From positions 1 through 30,607 of the forward strand of contig JALOBY010000018.1 in assembly GCA_023228045.1 (NCBI GenBank): a DNA stretch of 30,607 nt, in the 5' to 3' direction. The notes below the pieces were generated by a model, which did not search any database, had not been told where the DNA came from, and was given only the letters and a program-made list of their open reading frames with translations. The DNA is from Endomicrobiales bacterium (GTDB lineage: Bacteria; Elusimicrobiota; Endomicrobiia; Endomicrobiales; JALOBY01). This document shows, one piece after another, positions 16,919 through 23,798 of the stretch. The position numbers were made by a program, and so were the translations under genes. Within the stretch, counting starts at the first letter, position 1, and each line of letters opens with the position of its first letter.

Positions 16919-18347
16919 AAAAACCACCATATTCGCAGTGGCTTTGTTTTCTGCTGTACGGCTTTATGCCGCATCTATTTTAGAACTTCACCCTGATGAG
17001 GCATATTACTGGCTTTGGTCTAAACACCTATCGCCTGGTTTTTTTGACCACCCTGGCCTTATAGCTTTTTTTATAAAACTAACAACTTTCTTAGGTGGAA
17101 GTGAGTTTTTCGTTCGTCTTGGCGGTGTTCTTGTTTCGGTGGTATTAAGCATACTTATCTGGAAACTTTCGCTATCTTTATTTGAAGATGAAAAAGTTGC
17201 CTCCGGCAGTGTTTTGCTTTTAAACTTATATCCACTAACATTTTCCGGTTCTTTAATAACCACACCTGATGTGCCGCTTTTTCTTTTTTGGGGTGTAAGC
17301 ATATTTTTATTTTGGCAAGCGCTTAAAACGCAAAAAGTGCATTATTGGTATTTCTTAGGAATTAGCGCAGGTCTTGCGCTTGCGTCAAAATATACGGCGG
17401 TACTGCTTTTCCCGTGCTTGTTTACTTACCTGCTTTTTACAAAAGAGCGAAAATGGCTTGCCACAGTTCACCCATATATTGCAATATTGCTGTCTGCTCT
17501 GGTTTTTCTACCGGTTGTTTTATGGAATGCAGGGCATAATTGGATATCTTTTTCATTTCAGCTCTCCCATGGCGCCAGTGGTTCTCAAATACACATTGGT
17601 AAGTTTTTTGATTATATAGGCGGCCAGTTTCTTGTGGCAGGGCCGTTTGTATTTTTAGTGGTGTTAATTGCTGGGACAATTTTCTTATTTTCAAAAGACA
17701 ATAAAAAGTTTTTTCTTGCAATTACATCAATGCCGGTAATTGCTTTTTTTGCTGTGGCATCGTTTAAAAAAACCAGCGAGGCAAACTGGCCGGCTGTTGC
17801 ATATTTTACGCTTTCAATTTTGGTTCCCGTGTACTTGTTAAAGGGCTCCAAGTTAAAGGCAAGAGTGTGGGATTTTGCGGTATTATTTTCCGCGCTTATG
17901 TCGGTTACATTGCTTGCTCATGCAATATACGGCGTTATACCAATAAAAAAAATCTCTACCAAGCTTGCGGTTGCCGATGCCACAAACTGGGTGCATGGCT
18001 GGCACGAAATCGCGCAAGAAATACAAAAAAGGCCTGGTGTAGAATTTATTGTAACGCCATCGCACCAATTAAGCGCTCAGTTGGAGTACTACACAGATGG
18101 CAAAATACCTGTTTTTGTAGATAAAACTGTTGCACGGTACAGCCAGTATAACCTTTGGGACTTTGAAAAAAACTCGGCAGGTAAAAATGGTTTATATATT
18201 TTTGATTCCGATATGCAATTTGGCAACTATAAAGACCAGTTTGAAAGCATTCAAACTATTGATTCAATGGTAATTTACAGAAATGGCATAGCAATTAGAA
18301 AATACACAATAGTTAGCGGGCGCAAATATAAGGGTGTAAGCAGATAG
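16908..18347 (+). CDS. GT39/ArnT-like integral membrane glycosyltransferase
   Basis: A 479-residue multi-span protein. Near the N-terminus it has ELHPDEAYYWLWSKHL, the acidic DE motif of the first periplasmic loop in GT39/GT83 enzymes (PMT, ArnT), followed by FFDHPGLIAFFIKL. About ten to twelve membrane helices are expected before a soluble C-terminal region (from about residue 350). Such enzymes move a sugar from a polyprenyl phosphate donor to protein or lipid A outside the membrane. Acceptor unknown. Confidence 0.87.
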   Translation: MLNKKTTIFAVALFSAVRLYAASILELHPDEAYYWLWSKHLSPGFFDHPGLIAFFIKLTTFLGGSEFFVRLGGVLVSVVLSILIWKLSLSLFEDEKVASGSVLLLNLYPLTFSGSLITTPDVPLFLFWGVSIFLFWQALKTQKVHYWYFLGISAGLALASKYTAVLLFPCLFTYLLFTKERKWLATVHPYIAILLSALVFLPVVLWNAGHNWISFSFQLSHGASGSQIHIGKFFDYIGGQFLVAGPFVFLVVLIAGTIFLFSKDNKKFFLAITSMPVIAFFAVASFKKTSEANWPAVAYFTLSILVPVYLLKGSKLKARVWDFAVLFSALMSVTLLAHAIYGVIPIKKISTKLAVADATNWVHGWHEIAQEIQKRPGVEFIVTPSHQLSAQLEYYTDGKIPVFVDKTVARYSQYNLWDFEKNSAGKNGLYIFDSDMQFGNYKDQFESIQTIDSMVIYRNGIAIRKYTIVSGRKYKGVSR

Positions 18348-18348
18348 T

Positions 18349-18378
18349 TTGCTTAGTTTAGTCGGTTTTTGGTAAAAT
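18349..18378 (+). promoter_or_regulatory. Promoter of argF
   Basis: TTGCTT (18349-18354), 18-base spacer, TAAAAT (18373-18378) with an extended TG (TGGTAAAAT). It lies 30 bases ahead of the argF start. The -35 is weak and the -10 good. Confidence 0.55.
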
Positions 18379-18408
18379 TATGGCACAAATTTAACAATTG
18401 GGAAAAAA

Positions 18409-19335
18409 ATGACAAAGCATCTTCTATCAGTATTTGATTTAAACAAAGCCGAAATTTGGTCAATAATAAAATCGGCCATAGCGCTTAAAAAATCCGGCAA
18501 ATCAAGCAAAATCCTTGCCGGCTATGCCCTTGGTATGATATTTGAAAAGCCATCAACCAGAACATCGGTCTCTTTTGCCGTAGCAATGGATCAGCTTGGC
18601 GGAATGCCGCTAATGCTTGATGCCAAAAACCTTCAAAGGAAAAGAGGGGAAACAATTAAAGATACCGCCTACACGCTTTCGCGTTATTTAGATGGTATGA
18701 TGATACGGGCTTTCAAACATTCCGATGTGCAGGAGTTTGCCAAGTGGTCATCTGTGCCAATTATAAATGGCCTTACTGATAAAGAACACCCATGTCAGGT
18801 TTTTGGTGACATACTTACAATAGTTGAAAAAAGAAAAATAAAAACGCCAGAGGGCTTAAAACAAATTAGTGTTGCATTTGTTGGCGATGGTAACAATATG
18901 GCAAACTCATGGTGCGCCGCAGCAGGCGTGCTTGGTTTTAGCTTGTATCTTGCGCGCCCAAAAGGTTACGGCCCCGATAAAGAAATTCTTAAACGGTCTT
19001 TAGAAGAAGCAAAAAAAAGTGGTGCCAAAATAGAAGTGCTTGAAAACGCGCAAATTGCCGCCCAAAATGCCGATGTGCTCTACACCGATGTTTGGACATC
19101 TATGGGCGAAGAAGACGAAGCCGAAGAAAGAAGAGTAATATTCAAAAAATATCAAATAAACGCTAATCTCCTCTCGCTTGCAAAAGTAAATTGCCTTGTT
19201 ATGCATTGCTTACCGGCAATTCGCGGTGAAGAAATAACCTCTGATGTTATGGATGGCAAAAACTCTGTAATCTTTGACCAGGCAGAAAACCGCCTGCACA
19301 TTCAAAAAGCCATTCTAAAACACTACCTAAAATGA
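18409..19335 (+). CDS. argF: Ornithine carbamoyltransferase
   Basis: A 308-residue OTCase that makes citrulline from ornithine and carbamoyl phosphate in arginine synthesis, in the cytoplasm. The carbamoyl-phosphate site is STRT (49-52), R100 and HPCQ (127-130). The ornithine side is DVWTSMGEE, with DxxxSMG rather than the loop of aspartate transcarbamoylase, and HCLPAIRGEE. Length is normal. No other arg genes are adjacent. Its stop overlaps the next start (ATGA). Confidence 0.95.
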   Translation: MTKHLLSVFDLNKAEIWSIIKSAIALKKSGKSSKILAGYALGMIFEKPSTRTSVSFAVAMDQLGGMPLMLDAKNLQRKRGETIKDTAYTLSRYLDGMMIRAFKHSDVQEFAKWSSVPIINGLTDKEHPCQVFGDILTIVEKRKIKTPEGLKQISVAFVGDGNNMANSWCAAAGVLGFSLYLARPKGYGPDKEILKRSLEEAKKSGAKIEVLENAQIAAQNADVLYTDVWTSMGEEDEAEERRVIFKKYQINANLLSLAKVNCLVMHCLPAIRGEEITSDVMDGKNSVIFDQAENRLHIQKAILKHYLK

Positions 19336-19844
19336 ACGAAGATGTCCTAAAAATCGTTCCAAAGCTGCACTCATCTTGCTATATATCAAAAAATGTTGTT
19401 TTGCTTGGCCAAATAGAAATAGCTTCTGGCTCTTCTGTGTGGTTTGGTTCTGTTTTACGCGGCGATGTTGCCGGCATATTTATTGGTAAAAATACAAACC
19501 TGCAAGATGCCGTTTTAGTGCATACAAATTATAATCTACCTGTAAAAATTGGCAACGGTGTTACAATTGGACATGGTGCTATTTTGCATGGGTGTCAAAT
19601 AGCCGATAATTGCCTTATAGGTATGGGCGCGATAGTTCTTGACGGTGCGAAAATAGGCAAAAATTGCATGATTGGCGCCGGCGCAATTGTTACTGAATAT
19701 ACAAATATCCCTGCAAACTCCGTTGTAGTTGGCATACCGGCAAAAATAATCAAAAAAACTTCTCAAGAAAACAAAAAACGCATCTTGCTAAATGAAAAAG
19801 AATATGTCGCATTTGCGAAACTATATAAGCGAATGGATAAATAA
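19332..19844 (+). CDS. Gamma-class carbonic anhydrase-like hexapeptide protein
   Basis: A 170-residue left-handed beta-helix protein of the YrdA/PaaY/gamma-CA group. Hexapeptide repeats run from about residue 22 to 150. The three zinc histidines of the family are in VHTNYN (H64), IGHGAILHGC (H81 and H86). Members include carbonic anhydrases and proteins without proven activity; the acidic loop of the archaeal Cam enzyme is missing here, as in most bacterial homologues. Coupled to argF by a 4-base overlap, where bicarbonate supply for carbamoyl phosphate would make sense. Confidence 0.88.
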   Translation: MNEDVLKIVPKLHSSCYISKNVVLLGQIEIASGSSVWFGSVLRGDVAGIFIGKNTNLQDAVLVHTNYNLPVKIGNGVTIGHGAILHGCQIADNCLIGMGAIVLDGAKIGKNCMIGAGAIVTEYTNIPANSVVVGIPAKIIKKTSQENKKRILLNEKEYVAFAKLYKRMDK

Positions 19845-20714
19845 TTGCCAGCTTCACCCATAACGGTTTATAAAACACTTTATAACAGCTTTGGCCCTCA
19901 GGGTTGGTGGCCGATAATAGAAAATAATGAGTTGAAATATCAGCATGGTATTTACAAAACGAAAAGCGACTCTGAAATGTTTGAGGTTTGTGTTGGTGCA
20001 ATTTTAACACAAAACACCACTTGGCAAAATGCTAAAAAAGCGCTTATTGGTTTAAAGTCAAAAAATATCTTTTCACCTTTTGCATTAAGCACAACTCCAT
20101 TAAGAAAAATTTGCTCTGCAGTACGGTCATCGGGATATTACAACCAAAAGGCGTGGTGCCTTAATGTGTTTTCTAAATATATTCTCAGTTCTTGTGCGGC
20201 TTCGCCTGGTAAGTTCTTTTTGCAACCGACAAATGTTTGCAGAAATGAGCTTTTAGCGCTTAAGGGAATTGGGCCTGAAACTGCCGATTCAATGTTGCTT
20301 TATGCAGGTGCAAAGCGTATTTTTGTTGTTGATGCTTATACAAAAAGAGTAGGTTCGCGCTTTGGATGGTTTAACCCGGATTTTGCAATAGGCGTGATGA
20401 CCGAGACGAGCGAGGCCGAGGATTTTTCAACTCAAAAAGTGAGAGCGATGTGTGAACATCGGGCGAACTTTTTGAGGCAGAAAAAGTCCGGCATCGTTTG
20501 TCGAATCCAGCGTCCTATTGCAAATTTCGGGTTTAACTTTAGCAGTTACAGTGAGGTGCAAGAGTTTTTTGAAAATTCTTTACCAAAAAGTGTTAAAATT
20601 TATAATGAATTCCATGCGTTAATGGTTGAACTGTGTAAAAGGTATTGTAAAAAAAAGCCGCTTTGCGATTTGTGTGTTCTAAAAAATATCTGTGTTAAAA
20701 AAGTGATGTCTTAG
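19845..20714 (+). CDS. Endonuclease III-like DNA glycosylase carrying an in-frame palindromic element
   Basis: A 289-residue HhH-GPD protein. TTG at 19845, directly after the preceding stop, is the only start keeping the family N-terminus (SFGPQGWWP, residues 15-23). The helix-hairpin-helix is LKGIGPETADS (139-149), where the catalytic lysine of Nth is glutamate, which suggests a monofunctional glycosylase. The conserved aspartate is D163 in VVDAYTKR. An iron-sulfur loop is C268-x5-C-x2-C-x5-C283. Residues 176-229 (54 aa) come from repeat copy B, placed between SRFGW and FNFSSYSEVQEFF, which are contiguous in ordinary homologues. The frame stays open on both sides. Whether the protein is still active is unknown. 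Confidence 0.88.
   Translation: MPASPITVYKTLYNSFGPQGWWPIIENNELKYQHGIYKTKSDSEMFEVCVGAILTQNTTWQNAKKALIGLKSKNIFSPFALSTTPLRKICSAVRSSGYYNQKAWCLNVFSKYILSSCAASPGKFFLQPTNVCRNELLALKGIGPETADSMLLYAGAKRIFVVDAYTKRVGSRFGWFNPDFAIGVMTETSEAEDFSTQKVRAMCEHRANFLRQKKSGIVCRIQRPIANFGFNFSSYSEVQEFFENSLPKSVKIYNEFHALMVELCKRYCKKKPLCDLCVLKNICVKKVMS
20375..20531 (+). repeat. Dispersed palindromic element, copy B, in frame inside a gene
   Basis: 157 bp flanked by a 5-bp direct repeat TTTAA (20370-20374 and 20532-20536), so the net insertion is 162 bp, or 54 codons. Terminal inverted repeats are 20375-20392 and 20514-20531 (16 of 18 paired). The internal hairpin is CTCAAAAAGT (20431-20440) with ACTTTTTGAG (20467-20476), and CGATGT (20446-20451) with ACATCG (20456-20461), loop GTGA, with a symmetric 5x5 internal loop. 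Shared motif ACCGAGACGA at 20400-20409. Confidence 0.92.
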
Positions 20715-20784
20715 AAAAGAATGTTTAATTTTATGTGTTACTTTGCAGAACAATTAATATTGCAAAAATGGAGATAACAATTAA

Positions 20785-21639
20785 GTGAAAATTGCAAAAC
20801 ACTGGCTTAAAGAAAATGGGTCTACCCGTTGTTTACTATGCCCTCACGAATGCCTTATTATAGAGGGCAATACTGGGCTTTGCAGGGCGCGTAAAAACAT
20901 TTCTGGGGAGCTTTTTTCTCTTTCTTACGGCAAGCTTGCCTGCATTAATCTAGACCCAATAGAAAAAAAGCCGCTAAGGCATTTTTACCCGGGTACAAAA
21001 ATAATGTCGTTTGGTTCTTTCGGCTGCAATTTTCGTTGCTCATTTTGCCAAAACTGGCAAATATCCCAATGTGATGAATCAACAATGCCCTTGCAAGAGT
21101 TATCCTCAGAAGAGGCATCAAAGCTTGCTTTAACGCAAAACTCAATTGGCGCGGCATACACATATAATGAGCCGTTAATAAATTTTGAGTGGGTTTTAGA
21201 AACCTCTCAAAAGGTAAAAAATAAAAATGGCAAAAATGTGCTTGTTACAAATGCCTACGCAAACCCTCAGCCACTCGACGACCTTTTAGGTTTTATTGAC
21301 GCCGCGAATATAGATGTAAAGGCATTCACTGAAAGTTTTTATAGAAAATATTGCGGTGGAAGTTTAACAAAAGTTATAAAAGCGGTTGAAAAATTCGCGC
21401 AAAAGTCGGTACATATTGAAATAACAACCCTCTTAATTCCCGGTGAAAATGATTCAGTAGAAGAAATTTCAAAATTGGTTGACTGGCTTGCGGGAATAAA
21501 TGCCGAAATTCCACTGCACTTTTCTAAGTATTTTCCAAGTTATAAGTTAGAACTTGAGCCAACACCTATGGATGTATTACAAAGAGCTGCCGATATTGCA
21601 TCAAAAAAATTAAAGTATGTTTATTTGGGGAATGTTTAG
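20785..21639 (+). CDS. AmmeMemoRadiSam-type radical SAM protein, C-terminally truncated
   Basis: 284 residues from a GTG start, with GGAG about 11 bases upstream. The N-terminal region has four cysteines (CLLCPHEC and GLCRARKN). The radical SAM cluster is CNFRCSFC (C81, C85, C88). Further family motifs are YTYNEPLI, NIDVKAF and PLHFSKYFP. These proteins resemble pyruvate formate-lyase activase and occur with AMMECR1 and MEMO domain proteins; their reaction is not settled. Full-length members normally run about 40-50 residues past YLGNV with a cysteine-rich tail. Here the frame stops directly after YLGNV and the repeat patch begins. No continuation is seen in the other plus-strand frames. Confidence 0.85.
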   Translation: MKIAKHWLKENGSTRCLLCPHECLIIEGNTGLCRARKNISGELFSLSYGKLACINLDPIEKKPLRHFYPGTKIMSFGSFGCNFRCSFCQNWQISQCDESTMPLQELSSEEASKLALTQNSIGAAYTYNEPLINFEWVLETSQKVKNKNGKNVLVTNAYANPQPLDDLLGFIDAANIDVKAFTESFYRKYCGGSLTKVIKAVEKFAQKSVHIEITTLLIPGENDSVEEISKLVDWLAGINAEIPLHFSKYFPSYKLELEPTPMDVLQRAADIASKKLKYVYLGNV

Positions 21640-21759
21640 TATTTCAGTTTGTAAATTTTGCTAAACCGCGGGGCTATCCTTGCCCCTGCCCACCCTTGGT
21701 GAGGTCTAGCCTCGGGCTGACACCCCTGTGATACTTTTCTTTGAATGTCCAAAGTTACA

Positions 21760-21917
21760 CCCAGAGTTTGCAATAGGATGCGGGATTCGACAAACGATAC
21801 CAATTTTTTTCTTCCTCAAAAAAGTTCGTACGATGTCTATACATCGCTCTCACTTTTTGAGTTGAAAAACTCTCGGCCTCATTCGTCTCGGTCCACACAC
21901 CTATTGCGAAATCTGGG
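21760..21917 (-). repeat. Dispersed palindromic element, copy C (158 bp)
   Basis: Terminal inverted repeats 21760-21777 (CCCAGAGTTTGCAATAGG) and 21900-21917 (16 of 18 paired). The outer pair at position 4 is A-T here where copies A and B have G-C. Internal hairpin: CTCAAAAAAGT (21815-21825) with ACTTTTTGAG (21852-21861), CGATGT (21831-21836) with ACATCG (21841-21846), loop CTAT. TCGTCTCGGT lies at 21883-21892. By eye more than 80% identical to the reverse complement of copy B. The matching frame is open through the whole element. Confidence 0.92.
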
Positions 21918-21961
21918 TTGAAGTAACCAAAAGAAATGCACCCCGATGGCTATTCATTCGT

Positions 21962-22038
21962 ATTTTTTGGCGGCTGCGGAACTCGCCTCGCCACTTTGTG
22001 GCGGACTCAAACAGTCCTCGCCGAAAGCTCCAAAAAAT
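21962..22038. repeat. Imperfect 77-bp palindrome
   Basis: ATTTTTTGG (21962-21970) is an exact reverse complement of CCAAAAAAT (22030-22038). Inside are CGCCAC/GTGGCG around TTT and GACT/AGTC around CAAAC. The layout resembles interspersed palindromic repeats seen in many bacterial genomes. No coding potential is evident. Confidence 0.6.
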
Positions 22039-22146
22039 GCTCACTCATTGTCAGCCAAAGGGGGAATAAAAGAGCTGCCATTTTGTGATGACAGGAAATA
22101 AAACGGAGTAAGTCCCGACAAAGGGGCGGGCGACATAGGAGGAATG

Positions 22147-22410
22147 ATGTCAAAAAACTTTATTTGGTTTTTGGTTGTAATTGTGGTGGGCGCATTGCTT
22201 GGGGCTTTTATAGGCAAGTTTATTGCCATAATTATTCCCGCAGGGTCAATAAGAGACCTATTTACCACTGGTATCTCTGCCGGTCTTTCACCGGCAACTC
22301 TCAATTTGCAAATAGTAGAATTAACTTTTGGTTGTATGTTTAAGTTAAACATAGCGGCGGTTGTTGGCGTTATTTTAGCAGCATTAATTTTTGTAAAAAT
22401 AGGAAAATGA
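22147..22410 (+). CDS. DUF4321 small membrane protein
   Basis: 87 residues with two membrane helices (about 4-28 and 65-84) and a central loop DLFTTGISAGLSPATLNLQIVELTFGC that matches the DUF4321 pattern. This family often sits directly upstream of maf, as here. AGGAGG (22137-22142) is only 1 base from the ATG at 22144 but 4 bases from the one at 22147, so I prefer the latter. Its stop overlaps the maf start (ATGA). Function unknown; the GLSP-TL-L core is the best-conserved part of the family. Confidence 0.8.
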   Translation: MSKNFIWFLVVIVVGALLGAFIGKFIAIIIPAGSIRDLFTTGISAGLSPATLNLQIVELTFGCMFKLNIAAVVGVILAALIFVKIGK

Positions 22411-22970
22411 ATAAATTAATTTTGGCATCTCTATCCCCAAGAAGAAAGGAACTCCTGCGTAAAGCTGGTGTTTCTTTTAGCATTTTACCAAGCCGTATAA
22501 ACGAAGAAACAACAAAAAAAATGCCCTATGCTATCGTTAAAGATTTGGCGGCTCAAAAGGCAATTGCTGTTGGTAAAAAACTAAAAGACGGCATAGTTAT
22601 CGGCGCTGATACAATAGTTGTTTACAAAAACCACATAATAGGCAAACCAAAAAACAACGAAGAAGCCATCAAAATACTTTCAACGCTTAGTGGAACTTGG
22701 CACAGGGTTTACACTGGCCTTGCGCTCTTTGCTCCCAAAAGTGGCAGGCTGATACGCTCTTATGATGTAAGCCGTGTAAAAATACGCAAGCTTACAAAGC
22801 AAGAAATTATTAGTGTGTCAGATAAACACTTAGACAAAGCAGGGGCTTATGCCGTGCAAGAAGTGGAAGATGATTTTGTGGAAAAGATAGTTGGCGATTA
22901 TAACAATGTAGTTGGGCTGCCGGTAAAAAAACTTGCCAAAATGCTTAAAGGTTTTGGCATTGCAATTTAA
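22407..22970 (+). CDS. maf: Maf-family nucleoside triphosphate pyrophosphatase
   Basis: A 187-residue Maf protein, which hydrolyses non-canonical or modified nucleotides (dTTP/UTP type or 7-methyl-GTP type) to monophosphates. Motifs: LASLSPRRKELL (6-17), GADTIVVY (catalytic aspartate about D69), GKPKNNEEA, LSGTWHRVYTG, and DKAGAYAVQ. Arginine after SP and a Q in AYAVQ suit the dTTP/UTP pyrophosphatase group. Translation is coupled to DUF4321. Its stop codon overlaps the convergent stop of the SurA_N-like gene. Confidence 0.93.
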   Translation: MNKLILASLSPRRKELLRKAGVSFSILPSRINEETTKKMPYAIVKDLAAQKAIAVGKKLKDGIVIGADTIVVYKNHIIGKPKNNEEAIKILSTLSGTWHRVYTGLALFAPKSGRLIRSYDVSRVKIRKLTKQEIISVSDKHLDKAGAYAVQEVEDDFVEKIVGDYNNVVGLPVKKLAKMLKGFGIAI

Positions 22971-22980
22971 GAACCTTTAA
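22945..22980. terminator. Possible bidirectional terminator between maf and the SurA_N-like gene
   Basis: TTAAAGGTT (22945-22953) and AACCTTTAA (22972-22980) form an exact 9-bp inverted repeat spanning both convergent stop codons. The loop is 18 bases and there is no clean T-run, so efficiency is doubtful. Confidence 0.35.
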
Positions 22981-23680
22981 GGCTTTGTTCAATTTTTTGC
23001 AGGCGAACATTTATTTTGGTTGACTGGTTTAGCAATTTGTACCACTCCGAAAAAATCATTTGTGCTTTTTCCTGCCGTAACTTTTCATAAAAATCTTTTT
23101 TATCTTTCTCAAAGTTAACCATGGAGCCGTTATTTGCCAGAGCATATTCAAATTTAAGTTCTGGCTCGCTAATTACAACAGTTGCTATTATAAGGTTGCG
23201 CAGTTTAAACTGGGAAATTTGTTTGCGTATTGAATCTTCAAACTGCTCCGGGTTCATTTTTAAAACGCCAAATAATGATTGAAAATATATTTGTTGGTCA
23301 AATGTTCCATTGCGTTGGAAAGCGGGGTAGCTTTGAATTTGCGATGCAACCTCAGAGTCGGAAATTGCAAGTTTAAGTTTTTTTGACTGTTGCCAAAAAA
23401 CTTCATCCTGAATTAAATTTTGCAGTGCTTCCTGTTTTTTTTGTGCCTCGGTTTGAGGGTCAAGCACTTTGCCTTCTTTTCTTAATGATTCAAGCGATCT
23501 TGAGTAAATTGACGAGAACATTTTGTATGGAATTTTTTTGCCGTTAATTGTTAGTACAGTTTCGTTAGCCGGGTTTGACGATAGTAAATAACCGCCAAAA
23601 CCAACAAAAACACCGGCAAAAAAACCAAAAATAGTAATGATAATTATCTTTCTTGTGTGCTTGCGCATAAATTTAAACAT
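22967..23680 (-). CDS. SurA N-terminal-like periplasmic chaperone without PPIase domain
   Basis: 237 residues. A short basic cytoplasmic tail (MFKFMRKHTRK) precedes a single membrane anchor (about 12-34). A SurA_N/PpiD-type domain follows: INGKKIPYKMF, QEALQNLIQDEVFWQQSKKLKLAISDSEV, FDQQIYFQSL, PEQFEDSIRKQI. PpiD and SurA continue into parvulin domains; here the protein ends soon after with a coiled segment, so it is probably a holdase-type chaperone facing the periplasm. GGGAG lies about 8 bases before the ATG. It is transcribed divergently from valS. Confidence 0.8.
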   Translation of the reverse strand: MFKFMRKHTRKIIIITIFGFFAGVFVGFGGYLLSSNPANETVLTINGKKIPYKMFSSIYSRSLESLRKEGKVLDPQTEAQKKQEALQNLIQDEVFWQQSKKLKLAISDSEVASQIQSYPAFQRNGTFDQQIYFQSLFGVLKMNPEQFEDSIRKQISQFKLRNLIIATVVISEPELKFEYALANNGSMVNFEKDKKDFYEKLRQEKAQMIFSEWYKLLNQSTKINVRLQKIEQSLKGS

Positions 23681-23715
23681 AGCTTAGCTCCCGAGTATCA
23701 AAAAATTTTGTTAAT

Positions 23716-23743
23716 TGTATAACAGTAGTAGTGGTTTAGTCAA
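23716..23743 (-). promoter_or_regulatory. Promoter of the SurA_N-like gene
   Basis: Minus strand: TTGACT (23743-23738), 16-base spacer, TATACA (23721-23716) with extended TG (TGTTATACA). It lies back to back with the valS promoter. Confidence 0.55.
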
Positions 23744-23746
23744 ATT

Positions 23747-23775
23747 TTGCTCTAAAGCTTTAAATTTGCTATCAT
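23747..23775 (+). promoter_or_regulatory. Promoter of valS
   Basis: TTGCTC (23747-23752), 17-base spacer, TATCAT (23770-23775) with extended TG (TGCTATCAT), 23 bases before the start codon. No T-box leader is visible in the short 5' region. Confidence 0.55.
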
Positions 23776-23798
23776 TATAAAAATTTTTTAGGCGGAAA

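Larger units (their letters stand above)
21640..22143. repeat. GC-richer composite repeat region with nested palindromic element
   Basis: About 500 bases without a gene and of higher GC than the neighbourhood. It contains small hairpins (GGGGC/GCCCC near 21670; GAGG/CCTC near 21705), palindromic element copy C (21760-21917), and a second imperfect palindrome at 21962-22038. The sequences on either side of copy C (ending AAAGTTAC and resuming near AAGTAACC) look like two halves of another repeat that copy C entered. The last part leads into the Shine-Dalgarno of the DUF4321 gene. Base composition suggests an origin different from the surrounding genes. Confidence 0.6.

Noticed and set aside
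20370..20536. Group II intron or intein in the glycosylase gene
   Set aside because: Far too short, with no splice or ribozyme motifs; the similar intergenic copies point to a palindromic repeat.
21640..21740. Frameshifted remainder of the radical SAM protein
   Set aside because: The plus-strand frames show no PGH or paired-cysteine tail, so this is truncation, not a frameshift.
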